A program made the position numbers and the translations under genes. This document shows, piece by piece, positions 17,379 through 25,871 of a stretch of DNA of 64,000 bases. Source of the DNA: Halomonas colorata (lineage in GTDB: Bacteria; Pseudomonadota; Gammaproteobacteria; Pseudomonadales; Halomonadaceae); assembly GCF_014897985.1 (NCBI RefSeq), contig NZ_JABUZA010000025.1, forward strand, positions 1 through 64,000, given 5' to 3'. Positions within the stretch are counted from its first letter, which is position 1, and each line of letters begins with the position of its first letter. Below the pieces are notes generated by a model. That model made no database searches, had not been told where the DNA came from, and was given only the letters and a program-made list of their open reading frames with translations.

Positions 17379-18077
17379 CTACAGATACTTCTTGAACGAC
17401 CCCGTCGCGATACTAATCAATACCCCAAATAATGCAGCACATGGCAACAAGAAGACGTTGGGATGGATGGCAAACGGTACGCTGAGGTAGCAAATCCACC
17501 CAATCACAAAGATTGGCCCCACCATTTTCTTTGCATGATGGTACACAAAGGCAGACTCACGTCCGGCCCCAAACCGGCGCAGGTCTCGCCTTACCAACCC
17601 ATCAACAAATCCCACCAACGCGGCTAACGCAAAAAGCGGCGATGTTAGTACCAGAATCACCACTCTAGTCAGCGTCATTAACGTTACATAGATAGCCGCC
17701 TGGACATAGTCGGCAAGAGCTCCAAGCCAACCGCCATTGTTTCGGTTACTCTCCAACAAGCTAATAATGCCTGTTTTTACAAAGCTCCACTCATACACAA
17801 GCCCAACGAAAGAGGTTGCAGCTTCAATCGGCCGTGAAACGATTAGTGACCGGCTAAACTCACTATCAAGCCAGCCCATTTCTCGCTCCATAGTCACGCG
17901 TGCATGTTCAGCCCCAGGTTGTGACCACCATTGAAAGTAAATGCCAACCCATTCAATCAGGATGGAGCAAAAGAGCGATACCAACAAAATAGCTAGCAGC
18001 TGGAAGGGAATGCCGAGCGTCTTTGAGAATAGCCCCCCGCGCTTCTCTTGGGTGCTTCTAGCCGAATCAGTCGCCAT
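17379..18077 (-). CDS. ICE membrane protein, PFL_4697 family (DUF4400-type)
   Basis: Inner-membrane protein of 232 residues with hydrophobic segments at about 25-48, 95-115, 135-165 and 190-225. It is encoded directly after traD, overlapping it by 11 bases, which is the constant arrangement in this ICE class. Its role is undefined; partnership with the TraD coupling protein is suggested by co-translation. Confidence 0.84.
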   Translation of the reverse strand: MATDSARSTQEKRGGLFSKTLGIPFQLLAILLVSLFCSILIEWVGIYFQWWSQPGAEHARVTMEREMGWLDSEFSRSLIVSRPIEAATSFVGLVYEWSFVKTGIISLLESNRNNGGWLGALADYVQAAIYVTLMTLTRVVILVLTSPLFALAALVGFVDGLVRRDLRRFGAGRESAFVYHHAKKMVGPIFVIGWICYLSVPFAIHPNVFLLPCAALFGVLISIATGSFKKYL

Positions 18078-20247
18078 TAGCTTCTTCCTCTATCTCACTG
18101 CCAGTGCTGCCCCCCGGGGGATGATAGATAGTACGGTTGCCGTTCTGGAACTCAGCTGGCACCTGAAAGCTTACTGGCGGTGGCATTACCTCCTCCCACC
18201 AGCGTTCCCCCGTGCTGTACTGACTACGCATTCCTTCGGCAATGTCGTGAATATTACTGGGAATATTCTTGCCCTTATCCGGTAGTGGCAAAGGCATACG
18301 AATTTTCCACAGCTGCCCGCCTTCCATCAGTGCAAAGCATTGCCCCTTAGGAAGGCTCACAACATCAGCGGACTCCAACATTGGCACTTGCACCGTACTA
18401 ATACGATCTCCACCGGAGCTGGTAAAGTCGACGCCCGAATCAACATCTGAGCTATCACCAGCCATCGACACCATCATTCGGCTAGCCACATTCACTTTAC
18501 GAAGCTGATCGGTCAGGGTACGAGCCGTGCGTTCTTCCCGCACTCGCAGCATGAAGAGGTTGTTAAAGTTACCGATCACCTGCCCCGCTTTTGCAGCATT
18601 CCCGATACGTGCCTCAATATCAGATATCGTCTGGGTATAGGCCGTTACCTGTATTCCCGCACCGCCCCCCTTATTGATCAGCGGAATGAATTCATCGCCC
18701 ATCAGTTCGTTGAACTCATCGCAGTGCAGATTGATTGCGACCTTGCCGGACTTACCACCAGGCACGTCAGGCAATCCATCATCAATACCGTGTTTGTAGA
18801 TATGACCTGCGACCGACACCAGGTCGGCAAACATGGAGTTGCCCACCGCCTGAGCCACCTCAAAGTCACTAAGGGCATCAAGGCCAATATAAACAATTCC
18901 TCGCTTGCGTATGATCTGCTGCCAATCGAAGATCGGCCTAGGGTCCTCGATGTTGTGATAGTCAGGAGATAGCAGTTCAGCAATTCGTCCTGACGTGAGC
19001 TTTTCCAGCAGTGGCAGTAATGACGCAACAATTTTGTCAAAGTAGGTCTTGTCATAGCGAACAGCAGATCGCAGCCCCTCCAAGACAACATCACGAATCT
19101 TAAACTGCTGCAGGTACTGCTCAATCGCGACGACACGCTTGTCACGACCTTTCATCGCCATCGGGATGTTCTTGTCATTCAATTGAGTTTCAATACCACT
19201 GATGACTTCCCAAGCATTAGGATGGTGTTTGGTCAGCGTATTCTGAGCATATTCAATCAAGACGCCGTCGATATTCACTACGTCTGTAAGAATCTGTTCG
19301 TAGTTTGGACGTTGCCCTAACGCATGCCTAGCACGTGCAACAATGTTAACGAAACGCCAGGCAAATTCTCTGAAAGCTGCACTGTTGCCCTCTCCGGACA
19401 GTTGACCAGCTATACGAGTCGCCACTTCCGAGATTCGCCCAAATCGACCCACTGCGTTATATCGAGCACTCATCTCTGGGTACCCAAGATGAAACACATA
19501 AAACTCATCGCCGCGACCGGCACGAAGCGCTTCGATGTACATTCGAATCATCAAGTCCGCATCACCTTTCGGATCGAAGCAGATCACTACTTCGTCTGTG
19601 GCGCGTGCAATGTCCTGTGTGATCATCACTTCAGCCAAACGCGTTTTTCCAACCCGCGTCGTCCCCTCAACCAAGGTATGGCCAACTCGCTCTCCCAGTG
19701 GGAGCCTGACATCAATTTCTTTCCACTCAACGGCATGTAACGCCGCAATACCACCAACGGGAGGTAAAGGTCGGAATGGATTCAAGGCGCTGTCCGCGCT
19801 CAACAAACGGATGACAAAGTAGAGTGACCGCACCCGCTCTAACCGGTTTTCCATCCGACGCGCCCAACGATAAAGCCCCGAAGGCCTCACATACTTCGCA
19901 GATTCGGGCTGTTGACTTTCATGCAAGCGTTGAGTGTGTCGAGCTTCCCAACGGAACCCCTTGCCAAGCCACAAGCTCCGTGTGCTGACAGGTATCTGGT
20001 CGCTACGCAGAGCAAAGCGCGGCAAGCGACGCATGTTGCGGCGATAACGCAACACAATCCACCCCTGCCGCCAGCGATAAACCCCAAACGATAAAAAACC
20101 TATCCCCATGCCGATACCAACACTCGGAGTCAACGCGAATGCCCAGGGGGCAAAGACACATAACAGGGCGCACAAGAAACAGACAACCGCAGTATTCAAC
20201 TCCACAGCAGGACGCAATAGCGCTTCTAAGGGATGCTGCTGTTTCAC
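18067..20247 (-). CDS. traD: Type IV coupling protein TraD (SXT/TOL-type)
   Basis: ATPase that connects the relaxosome to the T4SS channel at the inner membrane, 726 residues. Two N-terminal membrane helices (about 18-55) are followed by a large cytoplasmic domain with Walker A GTTRVGKT (195-202) and a Walker B-like INLHCDEF (505-512). Between them lies the all-alpha region (about 290-420). A segment of that region (345-399) is recognisably related to the separate protein encoded immediately upstream (20244-20795). The ATG overlaps the stop of that gene by four bases. The family call is secure. Confidence 0.92.
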   Translation of the reverse strand: MKQQHPLEALLRPAVELNTAVVCFLCALLCVFAPWAFALTPSVGIGMGIGFLSFGVYRWRQGWIVLRYRRNMRRLPRFALRSDQIPVSTRSLWLGKGFRWEARHTQRLHESQQPESAKYVRPSGLYRWARRMENRLERVRSLYFVIRLLSADSALNPFRPLPPVGGIAALHAVEWKEIDVRLPLGERVGHTLVEGTTRVGKTRLAEVMITQDIARATDEVVICFDPKGDADLMIRMYIEALRAGRGDEFYVFHLGYPEMSARYNAVGRFGRISEVATRIAGQLSGEGNSAAFREFAWRFVNIVARARHALGQRPNYEQILTDVVNIDGVLIEYAQNTLTKHHPNAWEVISGIETQLNDKNIPMAMKGRDKRVVAIEQYLQQFKIRDVVLEGLRSAVRYDKTYFDKIVASLLPLLEKLTSGRIAELLSPDYHNIEDPRPIFDWQQIIRKRGIVYIGLDALSDFEVAQAVGNSMFADLVSVAGHIYKHGIDDGLPDVPGGKSGKVAINLHCDEFNELMGDEFIPLINKGGGAGIQVTAYTQTISDIEARIGNAAKAGQVIGNFNNLFMLRVREERTARTLTDQLRKVNVASRMMVSMAGDSSDVDSGVDFTSSGGDRISTVQVPMLESADVVSLPKGQCFALMEGGQLWKIRMPLPLPDKGKNIPSNIHDIAEGMRSQYSTGERWWEEVMPPPVSFQVPAEFQNGNRTIYHPPGGSTGSEIEEEANGD

Positions 20248-20795
20248 CGGCCCTCCTCCGCAGGAAATTTATTTTTGTTTGATGATAGGTTCAGATTGGC
20301 TATTACCTGACACGCTATATCTTGCAGCCGCTCATAACTAATGTGGCCTAGAATGGTGGTATAGAGTTGAGCATCATAGCGACACACTGACGCAAAGCCT
20401 TTAAATAAGCCCCCTAACTCGTCTTCATTATCGGGCATGTCACGAAGAACTAAGATCAGCGCACAGATATGCTTATCGCGGCCTTGGAAGGCTTTTGGAA
20501 TCGCATTCTCTCCTAGGCTATGCGTCAATGCGTCTACTAACTGCCAGTCTTTAGTCGATAATGATTCGGTAGCAACGGCTATCACCAGTTCATCAAACAG
20601 CTCAGTGGACATTACTTGATCAATTAACGCTTCAGAATCAAGCGGTCGGCTCAAGCGGCGAAACGATAGCGCCGCCATGCGAATTATCCGTTCAGCAAAC
20701 AGCAATTGAAATGCACTATCTCCAGTGTTCGAATGGCTGTACCGAGGTACTTCCAGAGCATCAAATACAGAAGCAGGTAGTCGACAGGTCGTCAT
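20244..20795 (-). CDS. Stand-alone paralog of the TraD internal helical domain
   Basis: A 183-residue protein without signal or membrane segments. Residues 84-141 align with TraD 346-399: W84/W346, I99-P100/I361-P362, G105-R106-D107-K108/G367-R368-D369-K370 with no gap, then R139-Y140-D141/R397-Y398-D399 after a four-residue insertion. Weaker similarity starts at FA.R (32-35 against 295-298). No Walker motif is present, so it is not an ATPase. It is translationally coupled to traD. I infer that it arose from the TraD all-alpha region and could bind TraD or compete for its partners. Confidence 0.7.
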   Translation of the reverse strand: MTTCRLPASVFDALEVPRYSHSNTGDSAFQLLFAERIIRMAALSFRRLSRPLDSEALIDQVMSTELFDELVIAVATESLSTKDWQLVDALTHSLGENAIPKAFQGRDKHICALILVLRDMPDNEDELGGLFKGFASVCRYDAQLYTTILGHISYERLQDIACQVIANLNLSSNKNKFPAEEGR

Positions 20796-20807
20796 AGAAT
20801 AGAGTCC

Positions 20808-21410
20808 TTATTGCTCAAGACGTGACGCGGTAATGAGAACGGGATAGTGAGAAATCCCAACTCGCCCTGCCAAGTCATCCCCAGATACGGGCCTAAGCTC
20901 CAGCCCCACTGCAGCACGTCTCAATCGCTCAAGCCCTTGTAAATCATCGACATTTACGACCAACCCTACCGCATACATTGAGCGCAAAATGTCACCTCGC
21001 TGTTCTAGCCAAGAAAGAGAGAGCGCATCATCCCCAACTAAAAAGAAGGGGGTTGTTCCAGGCGGCAGCTCTAACGCTCGCGACTCAACCCGTCCCGGCG
21101 TCAGTAACGAACTAATCACAGGCACCATGTCTTGTTCACTCATGGAAAACGGCGCCTGAGGCTCTGAAACATATCCTTCCGACTCAGGTACACCTGCCAT
21201 GCCAATGGCAACAAAATATGGCCTAGCTGGCTCACCCCCATGATCAGCCACCACCGTCAATTCCGGCATTAAGTCAGCGGCCACATCACCCACCTCAGAT
21301 GATTGACTTGCCATCATTGCGGGCTGCGCCATTGCCGGTGAGCAAACCACTACCGTGGCTAGCGCACCTACGAATGAGAGTGCCAATCGCATAAACGCTA
21401 CTCGTTTCAT
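20808..21410 (-). CDS. ICE protein, PFL_4695 family
   Basis: Exported 200-residue protein with a signal peptide ending near PAMAQ and no further membrane segment, so probably periplasmic. The C-terminal part is regular alpha/beta (PFFLVGDDALSLSWLEQRGD onward, ending in YPVLITASRLEQ). It sits between the transglycosylase and the TraD-paralog gene, the normal place for this family. The ATG is close to a weak purine tract. Function within the T4SS unknown. Confidence 0.82.
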   Translation of the reverse strand: MKRVAFMRLALSFVGALATVVVCSPAMAQPAMMASQSSEVGDVAADLMPELTVVADHGGEPARPYFVAIGMAGVPESEGYVSEPQAPFSMSEQDMVPVISSLLTPGRVESRALELPPGTTPFFLVGDDALSLSWLEQRGDILRSMYAVGLVVNVDDLQGLERLRRAAVGLELRPVSGDDLAGRVGISHYPVLITASRLEQ

Positions 21411-21425
21411 ATAGATTTTCCTTGG

Positions 21426-22199
21426 TTATTGAGCCGCTACCAGCCGGTCCCAACGCAAATGCGGATCAATCCATGACACAGGGTCTGGCTCCGATGGAGT
21501 CACCCAGTTAAGTGAATGATCAATGACAATCGGCTGGTATTGCTCTGATGCAGGAGCAATTGAGTATTGAGGGGTTGCGTCATAATGAGACGCTGCCACT
21601 GAGGGGATATCAATCTCTTCAGCAGAGGAAAACTGCACATTAGAGCGGCCAGCTGTACGATGAGGCGTCGAGTTACTCACCTCCAGTTCCGCTAGATTAG
21701 CGGCGATAGCTCGCCGATACCGGGCAGCCGGTTCACCACCCGCCGGACGATGATAACGACCTGCCGCTATCAGCCAATCACCGCTGGCATCATAGTGTTG
21801 TCGTAATAGCCTGGCGGCCTCTTCCAGGTTTGCATACGGATCCAGTGCATCGCAGTAATCCACAAAACGATTGCCAGCACCGAACAGTTGCGGCTGCCAC
21901 CGTATATTCAACTGGGCGATGCCTACATCGATCACCTGGGTATCGAATACTGAGCGGAACAGAACGTCACATGCCTCATCACGTGTTTCAAAATGGTACC
22001 CTTTCCCCGCGATATTCAACGTCCACGGCCAGGGACGAACTCCTTGTTCCAGTGAAACCTTCGATTCGTTGAGTGCCACAGCATAGAGAATTTCAGGCGG
22101 AACACCGTGTATTCCAGACGCCACGTGATACGCCTCGGGAATATCTAGCCCCGAGTCTGCATGAACCGGACTCCACAACCATACCAACCCGAAGAGCAA
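21426..22199 (-). CDS. Lytic transglycosylase (VirB1-like); start uncertain
   Basis: Periplasmic muramidase-like protein that would open peptidoglycan for the T4SS. Catalytic-region sequence ILYAVALNESK with the expected Glu, the VIDVGIAQLNIRW segment, PYANLEEAARLL and the C-terminal motif AAGRYHRPAGG are all visible. The signal peptide core (LLLFGLVWLWSPVHA) is intact, but no ATG or GTG precedes it at a sensible distance. The end given assumes the TTG at 22199; an ATT near 22217 follows AGGAAG without spacing, and the in-frame ATGs farther up (to 22532) give an implausible N-terminus. That upstream DNA is coding on the other strand (22254-22733), so the native start may have been lost. Confidence 0.75.
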   Translation of the reverse strand: MLFGLVWLWSPVHADSGLDIPEAYHVASGIHGVPPEILYAVALNESKVSLEQGVRPWPWTLNIAGKGYHFETRDEACDVLFRSVFDTQVIDVGIAQLNIRWQPQLFGAGNRFVDYCDALDPYANLEEAARLLRQHYDASGDWLIAAGRYHRPAGGEPAARYRRAIAANLAELEVSNSTPHRTAGRSNVQFSSAEEIDIPSVAASHYDATPQYSIAPASEQYQPIVIDHSLNWVTPSEPDPVSWIDPHLRWDRLVAAQ

Positions 22200-22253
22200 C
22201 AGGCTGGATATACCAATCTTCCTATTAAGAACATCATCAGTGGAGCCAAGCCG

Positions 22254-22733
22254 ATGAACATGCCGCGAGAAAAACAACTGAAAATTTTGCGCTATCTGGC
22301 TGAACACTATCCGTTGGATGTGAGTCCCTACGACCTCGCTGAAGAGCAAGATCATTGGCTGCTTTACTACCTCAAGGAGCACGGCCTGATTGATGTGGAA
22401 ACACAACGCCCCTTTCATAACATGCCAGTGATTAGATATGGGCAGGCACGAATCACAGCCCGAGGTATGGACTTCCTTAGCGACGACGGCGGACTCAGTG
22501 CAATCCTGGGAGTGGTAACCGTCAAATTTCATGAGGAGACCCTCCGTTCGCTTCTTCTGACTCGGACGGAAGAGTCGAAAGCTTTACCCCAAGAAGTGAA
22601 GAAGAAGATGCTTGAAGCGATAGCAGGACTTCCTGCGAACGGTATAAAACAGCTGTCAACGGAATTATTGGGCCGGGGCATTGAGCATTTGCCGGCAGCA
22701 ATTTCGTCAGTGCGTGCAGCATGGGGGATATAG
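22254..22733 (+). CDS. Hypothetical winged-helix-like protein on the opposite strand of the T4SS operon
   Basis: I do not recognise this 159-residue protein. Its first 75 residues (REKQLKILRYLAEHYPLDVS, then LLYYLKEHGLID and ITARGMDFL) look like a winged helix. The C-terminal part is helical and ends in ELLGRGIEHLPAAISSVRAA. The ATG at 22254 has GGAG eight bases upstream; the ORF is open from 22161. It lies head-to-head with the transglycosylase gene, whose 5' end it abuts. A DNA-binding role is possible but unproven. It looks like an insertion into the conjugation operon. Confidence 0.65.
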   Translation: MNMPREKQLKILRYLAEHYPLDVSPYDLAEEQDHWLLYYLKEHGLIDVETQRPFHNMPVIRYGQARITARGMDFLSDDGGLSAILGVVTVKFHEETLRSLLLTRTEESKALPQEVKKKMLEAIAGLPANGIKQLSTELLGRGIEHLPAAISSVRAAWGI

Positions 22734-22934
22734 ATTTTCCCTCCTCGCAGCACACAAACTGATACTCGGCGTAGCCGATGATCTCCTGAGAAGGCCACCC
22801 ATACAGCGCGAGATAGAAGGTCTCGAACCGTTGATCCAAATACAGAAAATGCTCAGTCGATGATTCGGAGCATCGGTCGCCGATATAGAGCGAGGTGATT
22901 TTCAATCGAGAATTTCCCATCAGCTATCACCTCA

Positions 22935-23681
22935 CTACTGAATAAATACTTGAGGAACACTGTCCAGCGTCACTCCTAGGGCAGGTTTCACCTGCCCATG
23001 ATTCAACGTGATCTCACTCGACTGCACACGACTAACAGGAATAGATTGCTCACGTGCCCATGAGCGGATTAGGTTGTCATTACCATCAGTATCAATAACG
23101 AAAATATCCATCGGGACTCCGCTGTCTAGTAGCTGGCCAATTGTTTCCTCACAGCTAACGCAGCCCTCTGCAGCCACATGAACACTTAGCCGCGAGACTT
23201 GATTCGTCGCAGAAGCCCCGCTCTCAGGAAAGAAAGAAACGCTTCCCTGTCCATCCTCATTTACTAGGAACGGATTGATCGGCATGTCATTGGGATACAG
23301 TCGTGCCCACGCCTCGTCATACGCACGTTGGAAGGCCAGCTCACGCTCCACCCTCGCTTTCTCGATCTCTACGAGCAGCTCGGCATAGCGTTGACGCTCC
23401 TGTTCAGTTTCGGCCTCGATTCCCAACGCCGTTACTGGATCAAGGTTTGGCGACCAAATTCCACGAGCACCGTCCATCAGTTGCTCGTAACGATCCAGTT
23501 CTTGTTCATTGAGTCCCCACGCCTTAGCGTCAGCGCGAAGCGAATTATTCACTGCAGTCTCATTCACTGAAAGTTCCTGCAGTGCCGAGGACGACTTAGC
23601 TTGCACTATGCCCATTCCCACTATCGAGAACATGGTCACCGTGAGGGGCAGCCTCAACACTCGCATTAAGTCAGGCTTCAT
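22935..23681 (-). CDS. ICE protein, PFL_4693 family
   Basis: Exported protein of 248 residues. The ATG at 23681 follows GGAGG with nine-base spacing and starts a clean signal peptide (MKPDLMRVLRLPLTVTMFSI, cleavage near VQAK). The middle is strongly helical and charged. The C-terminal third has a CVSCEE motif followed by alpha/beta sequence ending in PQVFIQ, which looks like a thioredoxin-fold domain with a CxxC centre. A periplasmic redox or assembly role is therefore possible. The upstream neighbour ends at 23702, and the downstream neighbour is the transglycosylase. Confidence 0.82.
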   Translation of the reverse strand: MKPDLMRVLRLPLTVTMFSIVGMGIVQAKSSSALQELSVNETAVNNSLRADAKAWGLNEQELDRYEQLMDGARGIWSPNLDPVTALGIEAETEQERQRYAELLVEIEKARVERELAFQRAYDEAWARLYPNDMPINPFLVNEDGQGSVSFFPESGASATNQVSRLSVHVAAEGCVSCEETIGQLLDSGVPMDIFVIDTDGNDNLIRSWAREQSIPVSRVQSSEITLNHGQVKPALGVTLDSVPQVFIQ

Positions 23682-23701
23682 AAAATGGTTCCTCCAACGC
23701 T

Positions 23702-24520
23702 TCACGGCAGTGGTACCGACACACTGCGACCACGGTGATAAAATTCAGCAGACGCACTTCCGATACTTACCAGTTGCCACTCACCCTCTGTTTCGCGCTC
23801 ACCCAACATTTTCACTTCAGAGAGTGAACTCACCGGCCCTACCGCAATGCTTAAAAATTTCCGTCCTCCCCTGTATTCCACACCAGAAATACTGAATGGC
23901 GGTCGTGGCGGAGATGCAGACCTTGTTGGTGCTTGTGAGGTTGACCGAGCCGCCAACCGTTCTGCCTCTGCCTGAGCGGATGCTGCCCTCCGTGCTTCGT
24001 CGCGAGCCAATTGAGCTTGCTGCTCGGCTGCATCAACCGCAGCTTCCGCCTCTTCAAGCTCGTTATCCAACCGCTCTGAGAATGCTGACATGCGCACTTC
24101 CATCTGAGAGGAAAACAGAGTGATTCGCTGCTCCAGCGTATCCAAGCGATCTACAAAACCGTTCAGGTTTTCCAGGTTCTCACGAACTAATTTGTCCCCC
24201 TCATCCAAGCGCTGGAGACGATTTCCATAGCCTTCAACCTCTGCCAGACGCTCCTCTACGAGTAGAAGGTCTGCCCGCGTACCAGCCAAGTCCCTGCTCA
24301 AATTTTTGAGTTCATCCTCACCACGGTTATCTCCCCAACCAGTCAGTGCAACAAGAATGAGAAATCCCCCCACGAGAACGACACCGCCTACCACCACTTT
24401 GACGGATAGCGGCATCTTTGAACTCGATTTACCGTTGTTATGAGAACGCTTAGGCGACGCATGACTATCTTCAGGATCAGCAACTATCGTATTTGGAGAC
24501 TCATCGTTAGTACTGCTCAT
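23702..24520 (-). CDS. ICE single-pass membrane coiled-coil protein
   Basis: A 272-residue bitopic protein. The N-terminus is hydrophilic and cytoplasmic, with one membrane helix at about 38-60. A long coiled coil runs from about 70 to 190 (LEQRITLFSSQMEVRMSAF and the Ala/Glu/Gln-rich stretch after it). After a Ser/Pro linker there is a small beta-rich C-terminal domain (ISGVEYRGGRKFLSIAVGPV). It overlaps PilL by four bases. A protein of this layout is found next to PilL in related elements, but I cannot give a specific family name. Confidence 0.7.
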   Translation of the reverse strand: MSSTNDESPNTIVADPEDSHASPKRSHNNGKSSSKMPLSVKVVVGGVVLVGGFLILVALTGWGDNRGEDELKNLSRDLAGTRADLLLVEERLAEVEGYGNRLQRLDEGDKLVRENLENLNGFVDRLDTLEQRITLFSSQMEVRMSAFSERLDNELEEAEAAVDAAEQQAQLARDEARRAASAQAEAERLAARSTSQAPTRSASPPRPPFSISGVEYRGGRKFLSIAVGPVSSLSEVKMLGERETEGEWQLVSIGSASAEFYHRGRSVSVPLP

Positions 24521-25155
24521 TGATCTCCCCTCTCACCTGCAGCGTTATTGACCAAGCCCCAGGTTTCAACGGTTCGAATGTCACGCTGTTGGTAGCAGAC
24601 TTCGCGTCGCACCGGATCGATTTCCAACTCCCATGCCTCGCCAGCAAGTACTTGCAGCGCTTCACGCAGTGACATTGGACCTAACTGATAGTGTGTTGCT
24701 GGCAGAGGACTATTGAATAACAAGCGCTGGTTATTCTCGTGGCCAGCGCAAAGTGAGATTCCCGTATTATTGAGGGTGTACCGAATTCCATCGCCAACCG
24801 TTGTCACAACACTTGGTGGTATGTGGACATGAATAGTCTGTTCTAGTAGGTATCGCTGGCCTATCGGGGCACGAGTGGTTACTAGCTGGTACCGACCTGT
24901 ACGCAGCACTTCGACGGGGATCAGTTCTTCCTGGTAGACATCTGGATCAACCACATCCGTTTTTGGGGGATTGGGGCCGGTAATTACCTGATGCTCACGG
25001 CGAACAAACTCAGTGTTTTTTTGGGGAGTAATGGCCAGCGAGGCAGCGGCGTCAACTGACGTGTCCTCTTCCATAATAGTGTGCTGATGAGAAGCGCAAC
25101 CAGATAGCATGAGAGCAGCCATGCAACCTGAAAATAAACGAAGGGGGAAATGCAT
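24517..25155 (-). CDS. pilL: PilL N-terminal-domain lipoprotein (conjugal PilL type)
   Basis: Lipoprotein of 212 residues with a signal sequence ending in the lipobox LMLSGC. The C-terminal half (PLPATHYQLGPMSLREALQVLAGEAWELEIDPVRREVCY) matches the PilL N-terminal domain, which resembles secretin-associated periplasmic domains and is found in type IV pilus operons of conjugative elements. No other thin-pilus genes are in the window, so it is an accessory of the T4SS here. It is the first gene of its block, preceded by the 716-base intergenic region. Confidence 0.82.
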   Translation of the reverse strand: MHFPLRLFSGCMAALMLSGCASHQHTIMEEDTSVDAAASLAITPQKNTEFVRREHQVITGPNPPKTDVVDPDVYQEELIPVEVLRTGRYQLVTTRAPIGQRYLLEQTIHVHIPPSVVTTVGDGIRYTLNNTGISLCAGHENNQRLLFNSPLPATHYQLGPMSLREALQVLAGEAWELEIDPVRREVCYQQRDIRTVETWGLVNNAAGERGDQ

Positions 25156-25871
25156 CGCGTTAGCCTCGTGAAAACAGACAGAATCTGGCTTACGATGCCG
25201 CTAGCAAATAGAGTGGTCGATAAGGAATGTTAACTAGAGGTTAGAACCATTAACCGAGACGCTTGATAAGAGCGTCTCAGCCTGGATTATGTATAGATCG
25301 ATATATTATCAAGGAAAGCTCAGCACCTACCGCCGGATGAGATAGGTGATTACCATAAGTTGCCACAATGCTGACTATTGCGTGTATGACCCTCATTTAC
25401 CATACATTTAATAACAAACATCCGATCCTATGGTGGCGACGTGATCGGCATACCGCACTAAGCGATATTGCGCGGCTTCTCCCCGCACAAACGGCACCCA
25501 TTGGTTAAGCGGCGGGTACCGCTAATGTAAACACGGTCAGTCCGGCCAGCGAGCACCCCATAAGACTGCTTGCTGGCCGGACTGAAAAGATATGGAATGG
25601 CCAACGCACCAGGTTAGCCTAAGAAAAATGAACCACAAATCCCCCAAGTGCTAACAAGTGATCACGGTTGCGCGATCGTGAGGACGTCTCCTTGCATGTG
25701 GTTTGGGAGACTTCGGGACAGTGAGCGTCAAAACACTCAAAGGGCGTTACTGATGACCGACAGTAACCAACGGGGTTCGCCGCTATTATGGCACCCCAGT
25801 CACATTGGTCAACATTTCACCCGCCGTTTAAGTGAGCATTTTTACGATGTGAGCCACAAATCACGAGAATA
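25156..25871. other. Intergenic region with several hairpins between pilL and topB
   Basis: No convincing gene in 716 bases. It contains GAGACGCT/AGCGTCTC (25256-25278); a long hairpin CAGTCCGGCCAGC (25538-25550) / GCTGGCCGGACTG (25572-25584); a GTCTCC/GGAGAC pair within about 25687-25711; and GTTACTG/CAGTAAC (25746-25767). A 40-codon plus-strand ORF starts at 25753 inside the last hairpin and has only a weak AAAGGG site. The clustering suggests regulatory RNA, terminators or a transfer-related site. Confidence 0.5.
25538..25584. terminator. Long perfect-arm hairpin, possible terminator or structural site
   Basis: Thirteen-base arms pair perfectly and a further AGCA/TGCT pair extends inward after one mismatch. 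Only AAAAGA follows on the plus strand and there is no T-tract, so a simple intrinsic terminator is not certain. Confidence 0.45.

Noticed and set aside
22522..22920. 132-codon minus-strand ORF opposite the plus-strand gene at 22254
   Set aside because: It largely overlaps a gene with a better start and has no family features; its unopposed part is only about 190 bases.
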